This document shows positions 1 to 5,488 of a stretch of DNA of 5,488 bases, piece after piece. Within the stretch, counting starts at the first letter, position 1; each line of letters opens with the position of its first letter. The stretch comes from Chthoniobacterales bacterium (lineage in GTDB: Bacteria > Verrucomicrobiota > Verrucomicrobiae > Chthoniobacterales > UBA10450): positions 479 to 5,966 of the forward strand of contig QHBL01000390.1 of assembly GCA_003244125.1 (NCBI GenBank), given 5' to 3'. A program made the translations under genes and the position numbers. The notes beneath the pieces were generated by a model. That model was not told the DNA's origin, did no database searches, and worked only from the letters and a program-made list of their open reading frames with translations.

Positions 1-1
1 A

Positions 2-169
2 CTTGGACGCGGTGTTTCGGCGGCGGTCAAGGAAACGGCGCGCAAGATTACCGAGAAACACGGGCCGGAGATGCTGCGAGAGGTGGCGAAGGTGCACTTT
101 CGGACCGCCAGCGAAATCGCGCCGGAAGCGTTCGGGCCGCCGCGGGCGAAGCGTGAGTGGCGGCGATAG
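2..169 (+). CDS. C-terminal fragment of an unrecognised protein (5' end outside window)
   Basis: The reading frame starting at base 2 is open from the window edge to a TAG at 167-169 and gives 55 residues. It is the coding frame rather than its neighbours because third codon positions are strongly G/C and the product is a plausible soluble helical tail: a Lys/Glu-rich amphipathic stretch (around AVKETARKITEKHGPEMLREV), then FRTASEIAPEAF, ending in a basic REWRR. The frame starting at base 3 that opens with ATG gives an Arg-rich, low-complexity product and is a shadow. I do not recognise the family from this tail, and no catalytic motif is visible. It lies 33 bases upstream of the receiver/DUF4388 gene on the same strand, so the two could be cotranscribed. 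Function is unknown. Confidence 0.6.
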   Translation, partial: LGRGVSAAVKETARKITEKHGPEMLREVAKVHFRTASEIAPEAFGPPRAKREWRR

Positions 170-190
170 CGTCACCTTTTCGGCGGAGCT

Positions 191-194
191 AAGG
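191..194 (+). promoter_or_regulatory. Putative ribosome binding site for the TTG-started receiver/DUF4388 gene
   Basis: AAGG lies 8 bases before the TTG at 203-205. No ATG or GTG in this frame could start a protein that keeps the first receiver strand. The next in-frame TTG, at 233, has no purine-rich stretch at a useful distance. The site therefore decides in favour of a TTG start at 203, although it is a short, partial Shine-Dalgarno match. Confidence 0.4.
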
Positions 195-202
195 CAGGGT
201 TC

Positions 203-973
203 TTGCTCTTAAAAACGGCAATTCCTCCTGCGTTGCAAAGTCGCGTTCTAGTCCTCAATAGCGATCCGGTTTTCGAGGACCGGTTGCTCGCCGTTTTCGA
301 CGCGCTGCCCGGATTTGACACGCTCGTGGTGCGCTCAGTTTCCGAAGCGGTCGCTCTGCTCATGGCGGAGCATTTCGACGCTTTCATCGTGGAGGGCGAG
401 CCCGCTGCCGCGATGGAGATCGCGACCGTGGCGCGGCAACACTTTCCTTCGCTCAAGATTCTGTGCGCGCCCTGGCGTGCGGCACCGGCCGAGTTGGCGC
501 AGCAAGCTACGCAGCAGCAAATTGCGCTGGCGAGCGGCGCTGCTCACGCGCGGCGATTCCGCGCAGCGGTAAAAGATTTTCTATCAACGCTTCAGTGTCA
601 CTCTTCCACCGCGGCCGAAGGCATCGATCCATGTCATTCGCTTATCGGCAATCTCAATCAGTTTTCCGCGGCCGAGATTCTGCAAATGGCGTGTCTTGGG
701 CAGCGGACCGGTCGTTTCACGTTCAAGTCCGGGCGTGGGAACAGCGAGATCTATCTTCACCACGGCGCCATCCGCCACGCGGCCTACAGCACGGTGGAAG
801 GCGAACCGGCGATGGCGGAAATTTTCCGCTGGCGCCAGGGACGTTTCTACTTCGAGGAGGGGATCATCAGCCACGCCCAGACGGTGGACCGGCCGTGGGC
901 GCATCTGCTCATCGATAACTTGCAGAAGCTGGATGAGACGCTCGACATCGCGACAATCGCGCCGGTGCGATGA
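203..973 (+). CDS. Degenerate receiver domain fused to a DUF4388 (PatA N-terminal-like) domain
   Basis: This is a 256-residue, apparently cytoplasmic protein with no signal peptide or membrane segment. Residues about 13-130 look like a response-regulator receiver: first strand RVLVLNSD (14-21), then helix, strand and helix, and HFDAFIVEGE (57-66) where the phosphoacceptor strand should be. The acidic pair that binds Mg2+ appears as N19-S20. The phosphoacceptor Asp is replaced by E64. No clear Lys-Pro follows the last strand. Phosphotransfer is therefore unlikely; this is inference. Residues about 147-250 match DUF4388, the domain found in cyanobacterial PatA and many bacterial signalling proteins: GNLNQFSAAEILQM, a GRFTF strand, EIYLHHGAIRHA, then GRFYFEEG. 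DUF4388 has no settled biochemical role and is usually taken as an interaction domain. The start is TTG. The stop overlaps the next gene's ATG (ATGA), so the two are probably translationally coupled. A non-phosphorylated signalling adaptor is the likeliest role. Confidence 0.85.
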   Translation: MLLKTAIPPALQSRVLVLNSDPVFEDRLLAVFDALPGFDTLVVRSVSEAVALLMAEHFDAFIVEGEPAAAMEIATVARQHFPSLKILCAPWRAAPAELAQQATQQQIALASGAAHARRFRAAVKDFLSTLQCHSSTAAEGIDPCHSLIGNLNQFSAAEILQMACLGQRTGRFTFKSGRGNSEIYLHHGAIRHAAYSTVEGEPAMAEIFRWRQGRFYFEEGIISHAQTVDRPWAHLLIDNLQKLDETLDIATIAPVR

Positions 974-1401
974 GAGACAAGGGAATCGATTCCAAGCTGC
1001 GGCTGCTCACCCTTCAGCTCGATAGCTGGCGGAAGCTGCACGAGCTCGTGACCTATGGTTTAGACAAGGCGAAGCCGATCATTTCCATCGAGCAGGAACG
1101 GCAGTTCACCGACGTGCGCGGCAATCTACTTCAGGAGACGGAGCATGTGTTAAGAGAGCTCAATCTGCTGCACGAGCTTTCGGCGCGAGCGCTGAGCGTT
1201 CTAAACCGCGCCTCTTCCATGCGGGCGGTGCGGGAGCTTTCCCCGGACGAGGTGCGGCGGCTGGAAACAGAGTGGAACGCGGTCTTCACCAAGCTCGGTG
1301 TCGCGCAGGGGCAGCTGAAGGCGCGGCGCAAAGCCCTGGCTGACCAGAACATTTTCCAGTATTGGCTTACCGGAATTCTGCGACGCCCGGCCGCCGCCTA
1401 A
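970..1401 (+). CDS. Small helical protein of unknown function, coupled to the DUF4388 gene
   Basis: This 143-residue protein has an ATG that overlaps the upstream stop by four bases (ATGA). No Shine-Dalgarno sequence precedes it, which fits translation by reinitiation after the upstream gene. Composition and residue spacing indicate almost entirely alpha helix. Charged and leucine-rich amphipathic stretches at about 9-32, 43-82 and 92-125 suggest a helical bundle or short coiled coils. P36 and the SPDE turn at 91-94 break the helices. The tail (128-143) holds an aromatic-hydrophobic patch, FQYWLTGIL, then RRPAAA. There is no signal peptide, no convincing membrane segment, no cysteine and no catalytic motif. 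I do not recognise the family. The coupling suggests it acts with the receiver/DUF4388 protein, perhaps as a partner made in fixed ratio, but that is inference. Confidence 0.78.
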   Translation: MRDKGIDSKLRLLTLQLDSWRKLHELVTYGLDKAKPIISIEQERQFTDVRGNLLQETEHVLRELNLLHELSARALSVLNRASSMRAVRELSPDEVRRLETEWNAVFTKLGVAQGQLKARRKALADQNIFQYWLTGILRRPAAA

Positions 1402-1433
1402 CCGGCTCCTGTCGAGAGCCTCTTCGGCGGCTG
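1388..1433 (+). terminator. Two-tier GC-rich hairpin at the end of the helical-protein gene (weak terminator candidate)
   Basis: Bases 1388-1396 pair with 1425-1433 in a 9-bp stem (one G-U pair). Inside it, GGCTC at 1404-1408 pairs with GAGCC at 1416-1420 around a 7-base loop. The structure straddles the TAA stop at 1399-1401. It is placed where the operon should end and before the separate HU gene. No run of T follows (only TGCCATTTAG), so it lacks the classic intrinsic terminator signature. It could instead protect the 3' end of the transcript or be a by-product of the GC-rich coding end. Confidence 0.3.
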
Positions 1434-1522
1434 CCATTTAGCGCGGCGCGCGTAAGAATGAACGCACCGGCACGATTTCGCCCACGCAAATGCCTCCGGC
1501 GTTGCGATTGCTTTTTAGGGAC

Positions 1523-1885
1523 ATGGCGAAACTAACCAAGCGCGACATCGTGGTAGCCATCAGCAACCAGACCGGCATGGTGCAGCATCAGGTCTTCGAC
1601 GTTGTCCAGCGCACGCTCGACCACATTACCGACAGCCTCGCAAACAATGTCGCGGTGGAGTTGCGCAATTTCGGCGTCTTCCAGCCGCGCCTGACCAAGC
1701 CGCGGGTTGGCCGCAATCCCAATGAGCCAGGCAGCAGCTTTGTCATTCCCTCGCGGGCGACGGTAAAGTTCAAGCCGGGGAAAATCATGCGCCAGCGCGT
1801 CGAGAAGCTGTCGCGGGAGTTGAAAGACGCATCGGAGCGAAAAGCCGCGGCGGGCGCGGCCGGCACCAGCGCGAACGGCGGCTAG
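1523..1885 (+). CDS. HU/IHF-family DNA-binding protein
   Basis: This is a nucleoid-associated protein of the HU/IHF fold, a dimer that bends DNA in the minor groove. With the start at 1523 it has 120 residues. The order matches the family: two N-terminal helices (MAKLTKRDIVVAISNQTG, then QHQVFDVVQRTLDHITDSL), the strand VELRNFGVF (45-53), and the beta-arm with RVGRNPNEP (61-69), including the intercalating-type Pro at residue 66. The arm returns through FVIPSRATVKFKPGK (73-87), followed by the last helix. A tail beyond the usual ~90 residues (about 101-120) is rich in Ala, Gly and Ser. An in-frame ATG at 1490 would add 11 residues (MPPALRLLFRD) that the family lacks, so 1523 is preferred, although AGGG lies only 2 bases from it. 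The gene has its own 121-base upstream gap and converges on the kinase gene. Confidence 0.92.
   Translation: MAKLTKRDIVVAISNQTGMVQHQVFDVVQRTLDHITDSLANNVAVELRNFGVFQPRLTKPRVGRNPNEPGSSFVIPSRATVKFKPGKIMRQRVEKLSRELKDASERKAAAGAAGTSANGG
1882..1885. other. Shared palindromic CTAG carrying the stop codons of two convergent genes
   Basis: TAG at 1883-1885 ends the HU gene on the plus strand, and TAG read from 1884-1882 on the minus strand ends the histidine kinase. The two coding regions therefore overlap by four bases, with no spacer for a conventional terminator between them. Each transcript must end inside the opposite gene or be terminated by another mechanism. Confidence 0.9.
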
Positions 1886-4455
1886 GATTTACCGCTGCCG
1901 GTATTGGCGCCGAGCAACTGTTGGATGACCGCTTCGAGCCGGTCGAAATTGATCGGCTTGGTCAGGTGCTCGGAAAATCCCGAGGCGCGCGCGCGATTGA
2001 TGTCGCTCTCCATGCCGAACCCGCTCAGCGCGATCCCCCGCAACCCGCGCCGACTTAGCTCCTGCATCAGGTCGTAGCCGCTGCGATCCGGCAGGCCGAT
2101 GTCGCTGATGAGCAAGTCGAAGTTTTGGTTGCGCGCTTTTTCGGAAGCCTGATCGGCCGTGTGGGCGAGGGTAATATCGTAGCCGCGCCGTTCCAGGATC
2201 ATCTTCATTCCAGTGCAGGTGTCCGGGTGATCATCAACCACGAGCAACCTCGGCATGCGTCCGGACCGCGGCGGCGTTGCTTCCCGGCCAGGGCCGTCTG
2301 CTTGAAGGTCGAGCTCATCGAGCCGGGTCGGCGTCGCGATTGTCGCCACCCGAATCGTAAATGTCGCGCCGCGTTCTCTGCCGGCGCTGAAGGCGGAAAT
2401 TGTTCCGCCGTGGGCGAGCACCATCGCTTTCGAGATCGCCAGACCGAGGCCGAGGCCGCCGAACTTCCGCGTGATCGAGCTTTGTCCCTGTTCGAAAGCA
2501 TTAAAAATCTTGCTCACTTTTTCCGGCTCAATCCCGATGCCAGTATCCGTCGTGCGAATCTCGACCTGGCCCGGCTGCGGATTGACCGTGGCGAGCGTGA
2601 TGCGTCCGCCGGCCGGCGTAAATTTCACGCTGTTCTTGATCAGGTTCCAAAACACCTGCTGGAGCCGCGCCGGATCGCCGTGCACGAAATGCTCGCGCGC
2701 GTTCATCTGGAGATCGATGCGCAGACCCTTTTGCGAAATATCGTCGCGGCAAATCTCCAGGGCGCGTTGCAGGACGCTGTGAATGCTCACCGCCTCGAAG
2801 CCGAGTTTGAGTTTGCCTTTGGAAATGCGCGTGATGTCGAGGAGGTCATCAATCAGCCGCGCTTCCAGCTCGACATTGCGGCGGATGACATCGAGCGCGT
2901 GTCGCATTTCCGCTGAATCGACGTGCGCTTCGAGCTCGGCCACCATCGCGATAACGGGCGAAAGGGGATTGCGCAATTCGTGCGAGAGCAAAGCGAGGAA
3001 CTGATCCTTGGCCGCGTTCGCGCTTAGCAAATCATTGCGCAAAGTCATGTCGCGCGTCTTTTCTTCGACGAGATAAAGCACGCCCTGGATGTGCTGCTTG
3101 GAATCTAGCAGGCGCAGCAGATTTACGTTGAGGAAGCGGGTCGCGCCGTTGCGATCGGTGAACGGTTGCTCGACCATCTGAAACGGCGCGCCGGTGGCGA
3201 GGACGTTGTCGATGACTTGCGGCGACACGATTTTAATCTGGTCGTAAGTGGCCACGCCGATGTCCAACCCGGCTGGCAATTGCCCCAGCTGCATCGCCAT
3301 TTGCGCAAAGGCGTCGTTGACGTGGAGAAAACGATGCGTCTCGGGATCGACCAGCGCGATGCCGATGGGCATGTTGGCCAGGATTTTTTCGTTGAATGTG
3401 ACCTCGCGCTCGATCCGCCGAGCCGCTTCCGATTCGCGACGATAAAACCTGCCCGCGAGGATCGCCGCGACCGCGGTGCCGATGATGAGCCAGACCGCCG
3501 GCACGGTGATTTTGCGCATCAAATCCTGCACCGGCGCATAAGCCACTTCCTGCGGCTGGCGCACGAGCGCGATCCACTTCGCAGACTCTAGCGGGTCGAA
3601 AGAATAGATGGTGCCGTTGCGTGTGAGATGGCCGCTTTGCTGTTGCTGCATCTCGGCGATCAGGCGCGCTTCGGGCCCGCGCGTCGGCGTCACGTTCGCT
3701 TTGAAATCAGGCGTGAAAATCGGGAAGCCATTTTGGTCGATGATCTGGCAGAGGGCGCGATCAGCGAAGGAAATGGTGGAGAGGCGTCGTCCCACGCGCT
3801 CGATCAAAATGGACGCGCCGATGTAACCGATGGTGCGGCCATCGCGCGTGCGCACCGCGCCGACGACATCAGTGACCATGCGGCCATCGGCCGGCCGCGG
3901 ATTGACCGCCGAGACGAACGCGCCGGTGTGGGAGTCAGCGCCTTCCTTCCATCGCTCCGGATGGAATGGCTGCCCTGCCAGCTCCGGCGTACCGGGCAAA
4001 CTGCCGAGCAGGTTCCCATCGGCGTTGGCCATGAACATGCCGTCGATCCGCGGATAGGAGAAAAGCTTGTCGGAAATCCATTGCTGCGCCAGCGCGCTGG
4101 CGTTGGGCGCGGTGAAGATGCGCTCCATGTCCGGCAGTGTTTGATAATAGCTAACGACGTTGGCCGTTCGCGCGAGATCGTCATCGACAAGGCGGCCGAT
4201 CAATTGCACGAAAGTCTGCCGGTCGCGCAGAATCTTCGACTCGAGTGTATTTTGCAGCGTCGTGTGAGACACGAGCAGCATGAGGATGGAGGGAACCCAG
4301 CCGGCGATGAGCACGGTGAAGACGATGTCGTAGCGCTCGAGCCTGCGGGCGGATCGGCGTTTCGTCCGGCTCGGCGGCGAGACCACGCCGCGCACCGCAG
4401 CGGCGCCTTCAGCCTGGGGAAGAAGGTGGGAATCGGGGGACGCGACGCCGGCCAT
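1882..4455 (-). CDS. Membrane-bound hybrid sensor histidine kinase (dCache-PAS-HisKA-HATPase-receiver)
   Basis: From the ATG at 4455 the protein has 857 residues. Domains in order: a basic, Ser/Pro-rich cytoplasmic tail (1-42); a membrane helix (about 43-63, around VFTVLIAGWVPSILMLLV); a periplasmic double-Cache-like sensor (about 66-317, with YPRIDGMFMANADGNLLG and TIGYIGASILIERV); a second membrane helix (about 317-336); a PAS domain (about 354-462); HisKA with LLSHELRNPLSP and phospho-His H492; and the ATPase with N box NLIKNSVKF (604-612), G1 DTGIGI (637-642), F box FNAFEQ and G2 GGLGLGL (666-672). A C-terminal receiver (about 736-848) has D741-D742, phosphoacceptor D785, S811 and K833 in TKP, so every catalytic residue looks intact. 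Autophosphorylation followed by intramolecular relay is expected, then transfer to a phosphotransferase or regulator not encoded here. The ligand cannot be read from sequence. Starts at GTG 4476 (GGAGAG 11 bases upstream, 864 residues) or TTG 4539 (885 residues) are possible. Confidence 0.93.
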   Translation of the reverse strand: MAGVASPDSHLLPQAEGAAAVRGVVSPPSRTKRRSARRLERYDIVFTVLIAGWVPSILMLLVSHTTLQNTLESKILRDRQTFVQLIGRLVDDDLARTANVVSYYQTLPDMERIFTAPNASALAQQWISDKLFSYPRIDGMFMANADGNLLGSLPGTPELAGQPFHPERWKEGADSHTGAFVSAVNPRPADGRMVTDVVGAVRTRDGRTIGYIGASILIERVGRRLSTISFADRALCQIIDQNGFPIFTPDFKANVTPTRGPEARLIAEMQQQQSGHLTRNGTIYSFDPLESAKWIALVRQPQEVAYAPVQDLMRKITVPAVWLIIGTAVAAILAGRFYRRESEAARRIEREVTFNEKILANMPIGIALVDPETHRFLHVNDAFAQMAMQLGQLPAGLDIGVATYDQIKIVSPQVIDNVLATGAPFQMVEQPFTDRNGATRFLNVNLLRLLDSKQHIQGVLYLVEEKTRDMTLRNDLLSANAAKDQFLALLSHELRNPLSPVIAMVAELEAHVDSAEMRHALDVIRRNVELEARLIDDLLDITRISKGKLKLGFEAVSIHSVLQRALEICRDDISQKGLRIDLQMNAREHFVHGDPARLQQVFWNLIKNSVKFTPAGGRITLATVNPQPGQVEIRTTDTGIGIEPEKVSKIFNAFEQGQSSITRKFGGLGLGLAISKAMVLAHGGTISAFSAGRERGATFTIRVATIATPTRLDELDLQADGPGREATPPRSGRMPRLLVVDDHPDTCTGMKMILERRGYDITLAHTADQASEKARNQNFDLLISDIGLPDRSGYDLMQELSRRGLRGIALSGFGMESDINRARASGFSEHLTKPINFDRLEAVIQQLLGANTGSGKS

Positions 4456-4466
4456 GAACTGGGGGG

Positions 4467-4481
4467 AATTTAACACAAATT
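4467..4481. repeat. Small AT dyad (AATTT-5-AAATT) just upstream of the kinase start
   Basis: AATTT at 4467-4471 and AAATT at 4477-4481 are perfect inverted repeats around a 5-base spacer. On the plus strand they are flanked on each side by a run of G. The dyad lies 12-26 bases before the kinase ATG at 4455. It could be an operator half-site pair or part of a promoter, but five base pairs is short enough to be chance. Confidence 0.25.
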
Positions 4482-4635
4482 GGGGAACTCTCCGAGCGGC
4501 AGAAGAAGTCCGCTCAGCAGTCGGTCTCTTTTGTAGCAAAAACCGTTCGAGATGCGGCGCGCGAAGTCATTGATGTGGCTTAATTCCAAGGCGCTTGTGC
4601 TGCGGAGGTGGCCTATTTTTGATTTGACGCCCTGT

Positions 4636-4640
4636 GGAGA
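4636..4640 (+). promoter_or_regulatory. Ribosome binding site deciding the glycosyltransferase start
   Basis: GGAGA lies 9 bases before the ATG at 4650. A later in-frame ATG at 4701 has GGAGG only 1 base upstream, too close to serve. The frame is closed by a TGA at 4620-4622, so 4650 is the first ATG available and the better-supported start. Confidence 0.6.
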
Positions 4641-4649
4641 AGCGGCAAG

Positions 4650-5488
4650 ATGTCGCCCTTGCAGGCGGCCACGCAGGCTGGAGCCGCGTTGCTTGGAGGC
4701 ATGGCTTCACTCATCTGGACAATTTGTTACCTGAGCGTGCTGTTTGGCCTCTCGGCCTACGGCATTCACCGGTATTTCATCATTTACCTGTTTCTCAAAC
4801 ACAGGAAATGCGAGTCCGTGCCACTCGCCCATTTCGATCACTGCCCGGTGGTGACGGTGCAGCTGCCGATTTTTAACGAGCTCTATGTCGTCGAGCGATT
4901 GCTTCGCTCCGTCAGTGAGCTGGATTATCCGCGCGAGTCTCTCCAGATCCAGGTGCTCGATGATTCCACCGATGAAACGCGCGAGATCACGGCGGAATGC
5001 GCAGCCCGCTTGCGCGAGCGCGGGTTCGACGTCGAATTGATTCATCGTGCCGATCGCGTCGGATTCAAGGCCGGCGCGCTCGAGCACGGACTGGCCACCG
5101 CGCGCGGCGATTTCGTCTGCATTCTCGATGCGGATTTTGTTCCGCCGCCGCATTTGCTCCGGCGCACCATCGATTTTTTCACCGATCCAAAAATCGGGAT
5201 GATTCAGACGCGCTGGGGACATTTGAATCGCGGCTATTCATTGCTTACTCGCGTGCAGGCGATGTTCCTCGACGGTCATCTGCTGCTCGAACAAACTGCG
5301 CGTTCACGCAGCGGACGCTTCTTTAATTTCAACGGCACGGCCGGTCTCTGGCGCAAGTCGTGCATCGAGCAGGCGGGCGGTTGGCAACATGACACGCTGA
5401 CCGAAGACCTTGACCTGAGCTACCGCGCGCAGCTGGCTGGGTGGAAATTCATCTTTCTGCCCAATGTGGTGACGCCGGCGGAATTACC
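4650..5488 (+). CDS. Family 2 glycosyltransferase, CslA/cellulose-synthase-like, membrane anchored (3' end outside window)
   Basis: The visible 279 residues start at the ATG with a good ribosome binding site and run open past the right edge. Residues about 20-49 form a hydrophobic segment (LIWTICYLSVLFGLSAYG...), the first membrane anchor. The GT-A catalytic domain follows: QLPIFNE (71-77), VLDDSTDET (102-110) with the UDP-binding Asp pair, a GFKAGAL segment (138-144), the metal-binding DAD (160-162) in ILDADF, QTRWGHLN (186-193), FNGTAGLWR (227-235), and TEDLDLSYRAQ (251-261) with the general-base Asp D253. This set is characteristic of processive beta-glycan synthases at the inner membrane, which build a chain from nucleotide sugars. 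The wording of the motifs is closest to bacterial CslA-like enzymes, often annotated as beta-mannosyltransferases. The sugar cannot be assigned here. The QxxRW motif and later membrane helices should lie downstream. The gene is divergent from the kinase. Confidence 0.93.
   Translation, partial: MSPLQAATQAGAALLGGMASLIWTICYLSVLFGLSAYGIHRYFIIYLFLKHRKCESVPLAHFDHCPVVTVQLPIFNELYVVERLLRSVSELDYPRESLQIQVLDDSTDETREITAECAARLRERGFDVELIHRADRVGFKAGALEHGLATARGDFVCILDADFVPPPHLLRRTIDFFTDPKIGMIQTRWGHLNRGYSLLTRVQAMFLDGHLLLEQTARSRSGRFFNFNGTAGLWRKSCIEQAGGWQHDTLTEDLDLSYRAQLAGWKFIFLPNVVTPAEL

Larger units (their letters stand above)
4456..4649. promoter_or_regulatory. Divergent intergenic region between the kinase and the glycosyltransferase
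   Basis: Both flanking genes point away from this stretch of 194 bases, so it must hold the 5' control signals of each unless distant promoters are used. It contains AT-rich patches unlike the surrounding coding DNA, at 4467-4481, 4529-4542 and 4613-4626. I found no -35/-10 pair with correct spacing on either strand: TTGTGC at 4595 and TATTTT at 4614 are only 13 bases apart. The leftmost 84 bases may be coding if the kinase starts at the TTG at 4539. Confidence 0.5.

Noticed and set aside
3..212. Open frame starting with ATG near the left edge
   Set aside because: The product is Arg-rich and of low complexity. The adjacent frame ending at 169 has the better codon pattern and protein character.
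1490..1522. Upstream ATG extending the HU-family protein by 11 residues
   Set aside because: The family starts at the MAKLTKRDI-type sequence, and the extra residues match nothing in HU proteins. No ribosome binding site precedes 1490.
1882..1908. ANTGSGKS at the kinase C-terminus, which fits the Walker A pattern
   Set aside because: It is the last eight residues of the protein, after the receiver domain, with no following helix or Walker B strand. It is a chance match.
2125..2916. Plus-strand open frame of 263 codons opposite the kinase catalytic domains
   Set aside because: It is a mirror of the HisKA/ATPase/receiver coding strand, with no motif and no ribosome binding site of note.
3628..4473. 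Long plus-strand open frame of 281 codons opposite the kinase
   Set aside because: It is antisense to a gene with clear domains. Its product is rich in Arg, Asp and His with no recognisable fold, typical of shadows in GC-rich DNA.
4595..4619. TTGTGC and TATTTT as a sigma-70 promoter for the glycosyltransferase
   Set aside because: The spacer is 13 bases, too short for a normal -35/-10 pair, and neither hexamer is a strong match.
4707..5222. Minus-strand open frame of 171 codons
   Set aside because: It lies entirely opposite the glycosyltransferase, whose motifs fix the real coding frame.
1..5488. CRISPR arrays, insertion sequences, tRNA or rRNA genes, and long repeats
   Set aside because: I saw no regularly spaced repeats, transposase motifs, terminal inverted repeats or cloverleaf-like segments, and the window is nearly filled by ordinary coding regions.

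Overview
The window is GC-rich and densely coding, with mostly leaderless-looking or weak ribosome binding sites and clear G/C preference at third codon positions. The HU-family protein (start MAKLTKRDI, then a QVFDVVQ..LD..T pattern) and the CslA-like glycosyltransferase recall soil Verrucomicrobia (Chthoniobacterales-like). This is recall from family patterns, not a search, and I hold it only moderately.

Layout. Bases 2-169 hold the 3' end of an unrecognised plus-strand gene. After a 33-base gap comes a plus-strand pair: a 256-residue protein made of a degenerate response-regulator receiver plus a DUF4388 (PatA N-terminal-like) domain (203-973), and a 143-residue all-helical protein of unknown function (970-1401). 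Their stop and start overlap in an ATGA. A two-tier GC-rich hairpin straddles the end of the second gene. A separate HU/IHF-type nucleoid protein follows (1523-1885).

A large membrane-bound hybrid histidine kinase (dCache sensor, PAS, HisKA, HATPase, C-terminal receiver) lies on the minus strand (1882-4455) and converges on the HU gene. The two genes end in one palindromic CTAG that supplies a stop codon to each strand. A divergent intergenic region of about 194 bases separates the kinase from a plus-strand, membrane-anchored family 2 glycosyltransferase. That enzyme resembles bacterial CslA/cellulose-synthase-like enzymes and runs off the right edge (4650-5488).

How they fit together. Two signalling modules are visible: a phosphorylation-independent-looking receiver/DUF4388 protein with a coupled helical partner, and an orphan hybrid kinase with no adjacent transcriptional regulator. 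The kinase is divergent from a polysaccharide synthase-like gene, so co-regulation is possible but unproven. I found no mobile elements, CRISPR arrays, tRNAs or rRNAs. Nothing here is clearly a new system. The best candidate for undescribed biology is the translationally coupled pseudo-receiver-DUF4388 / helical-protein pair.
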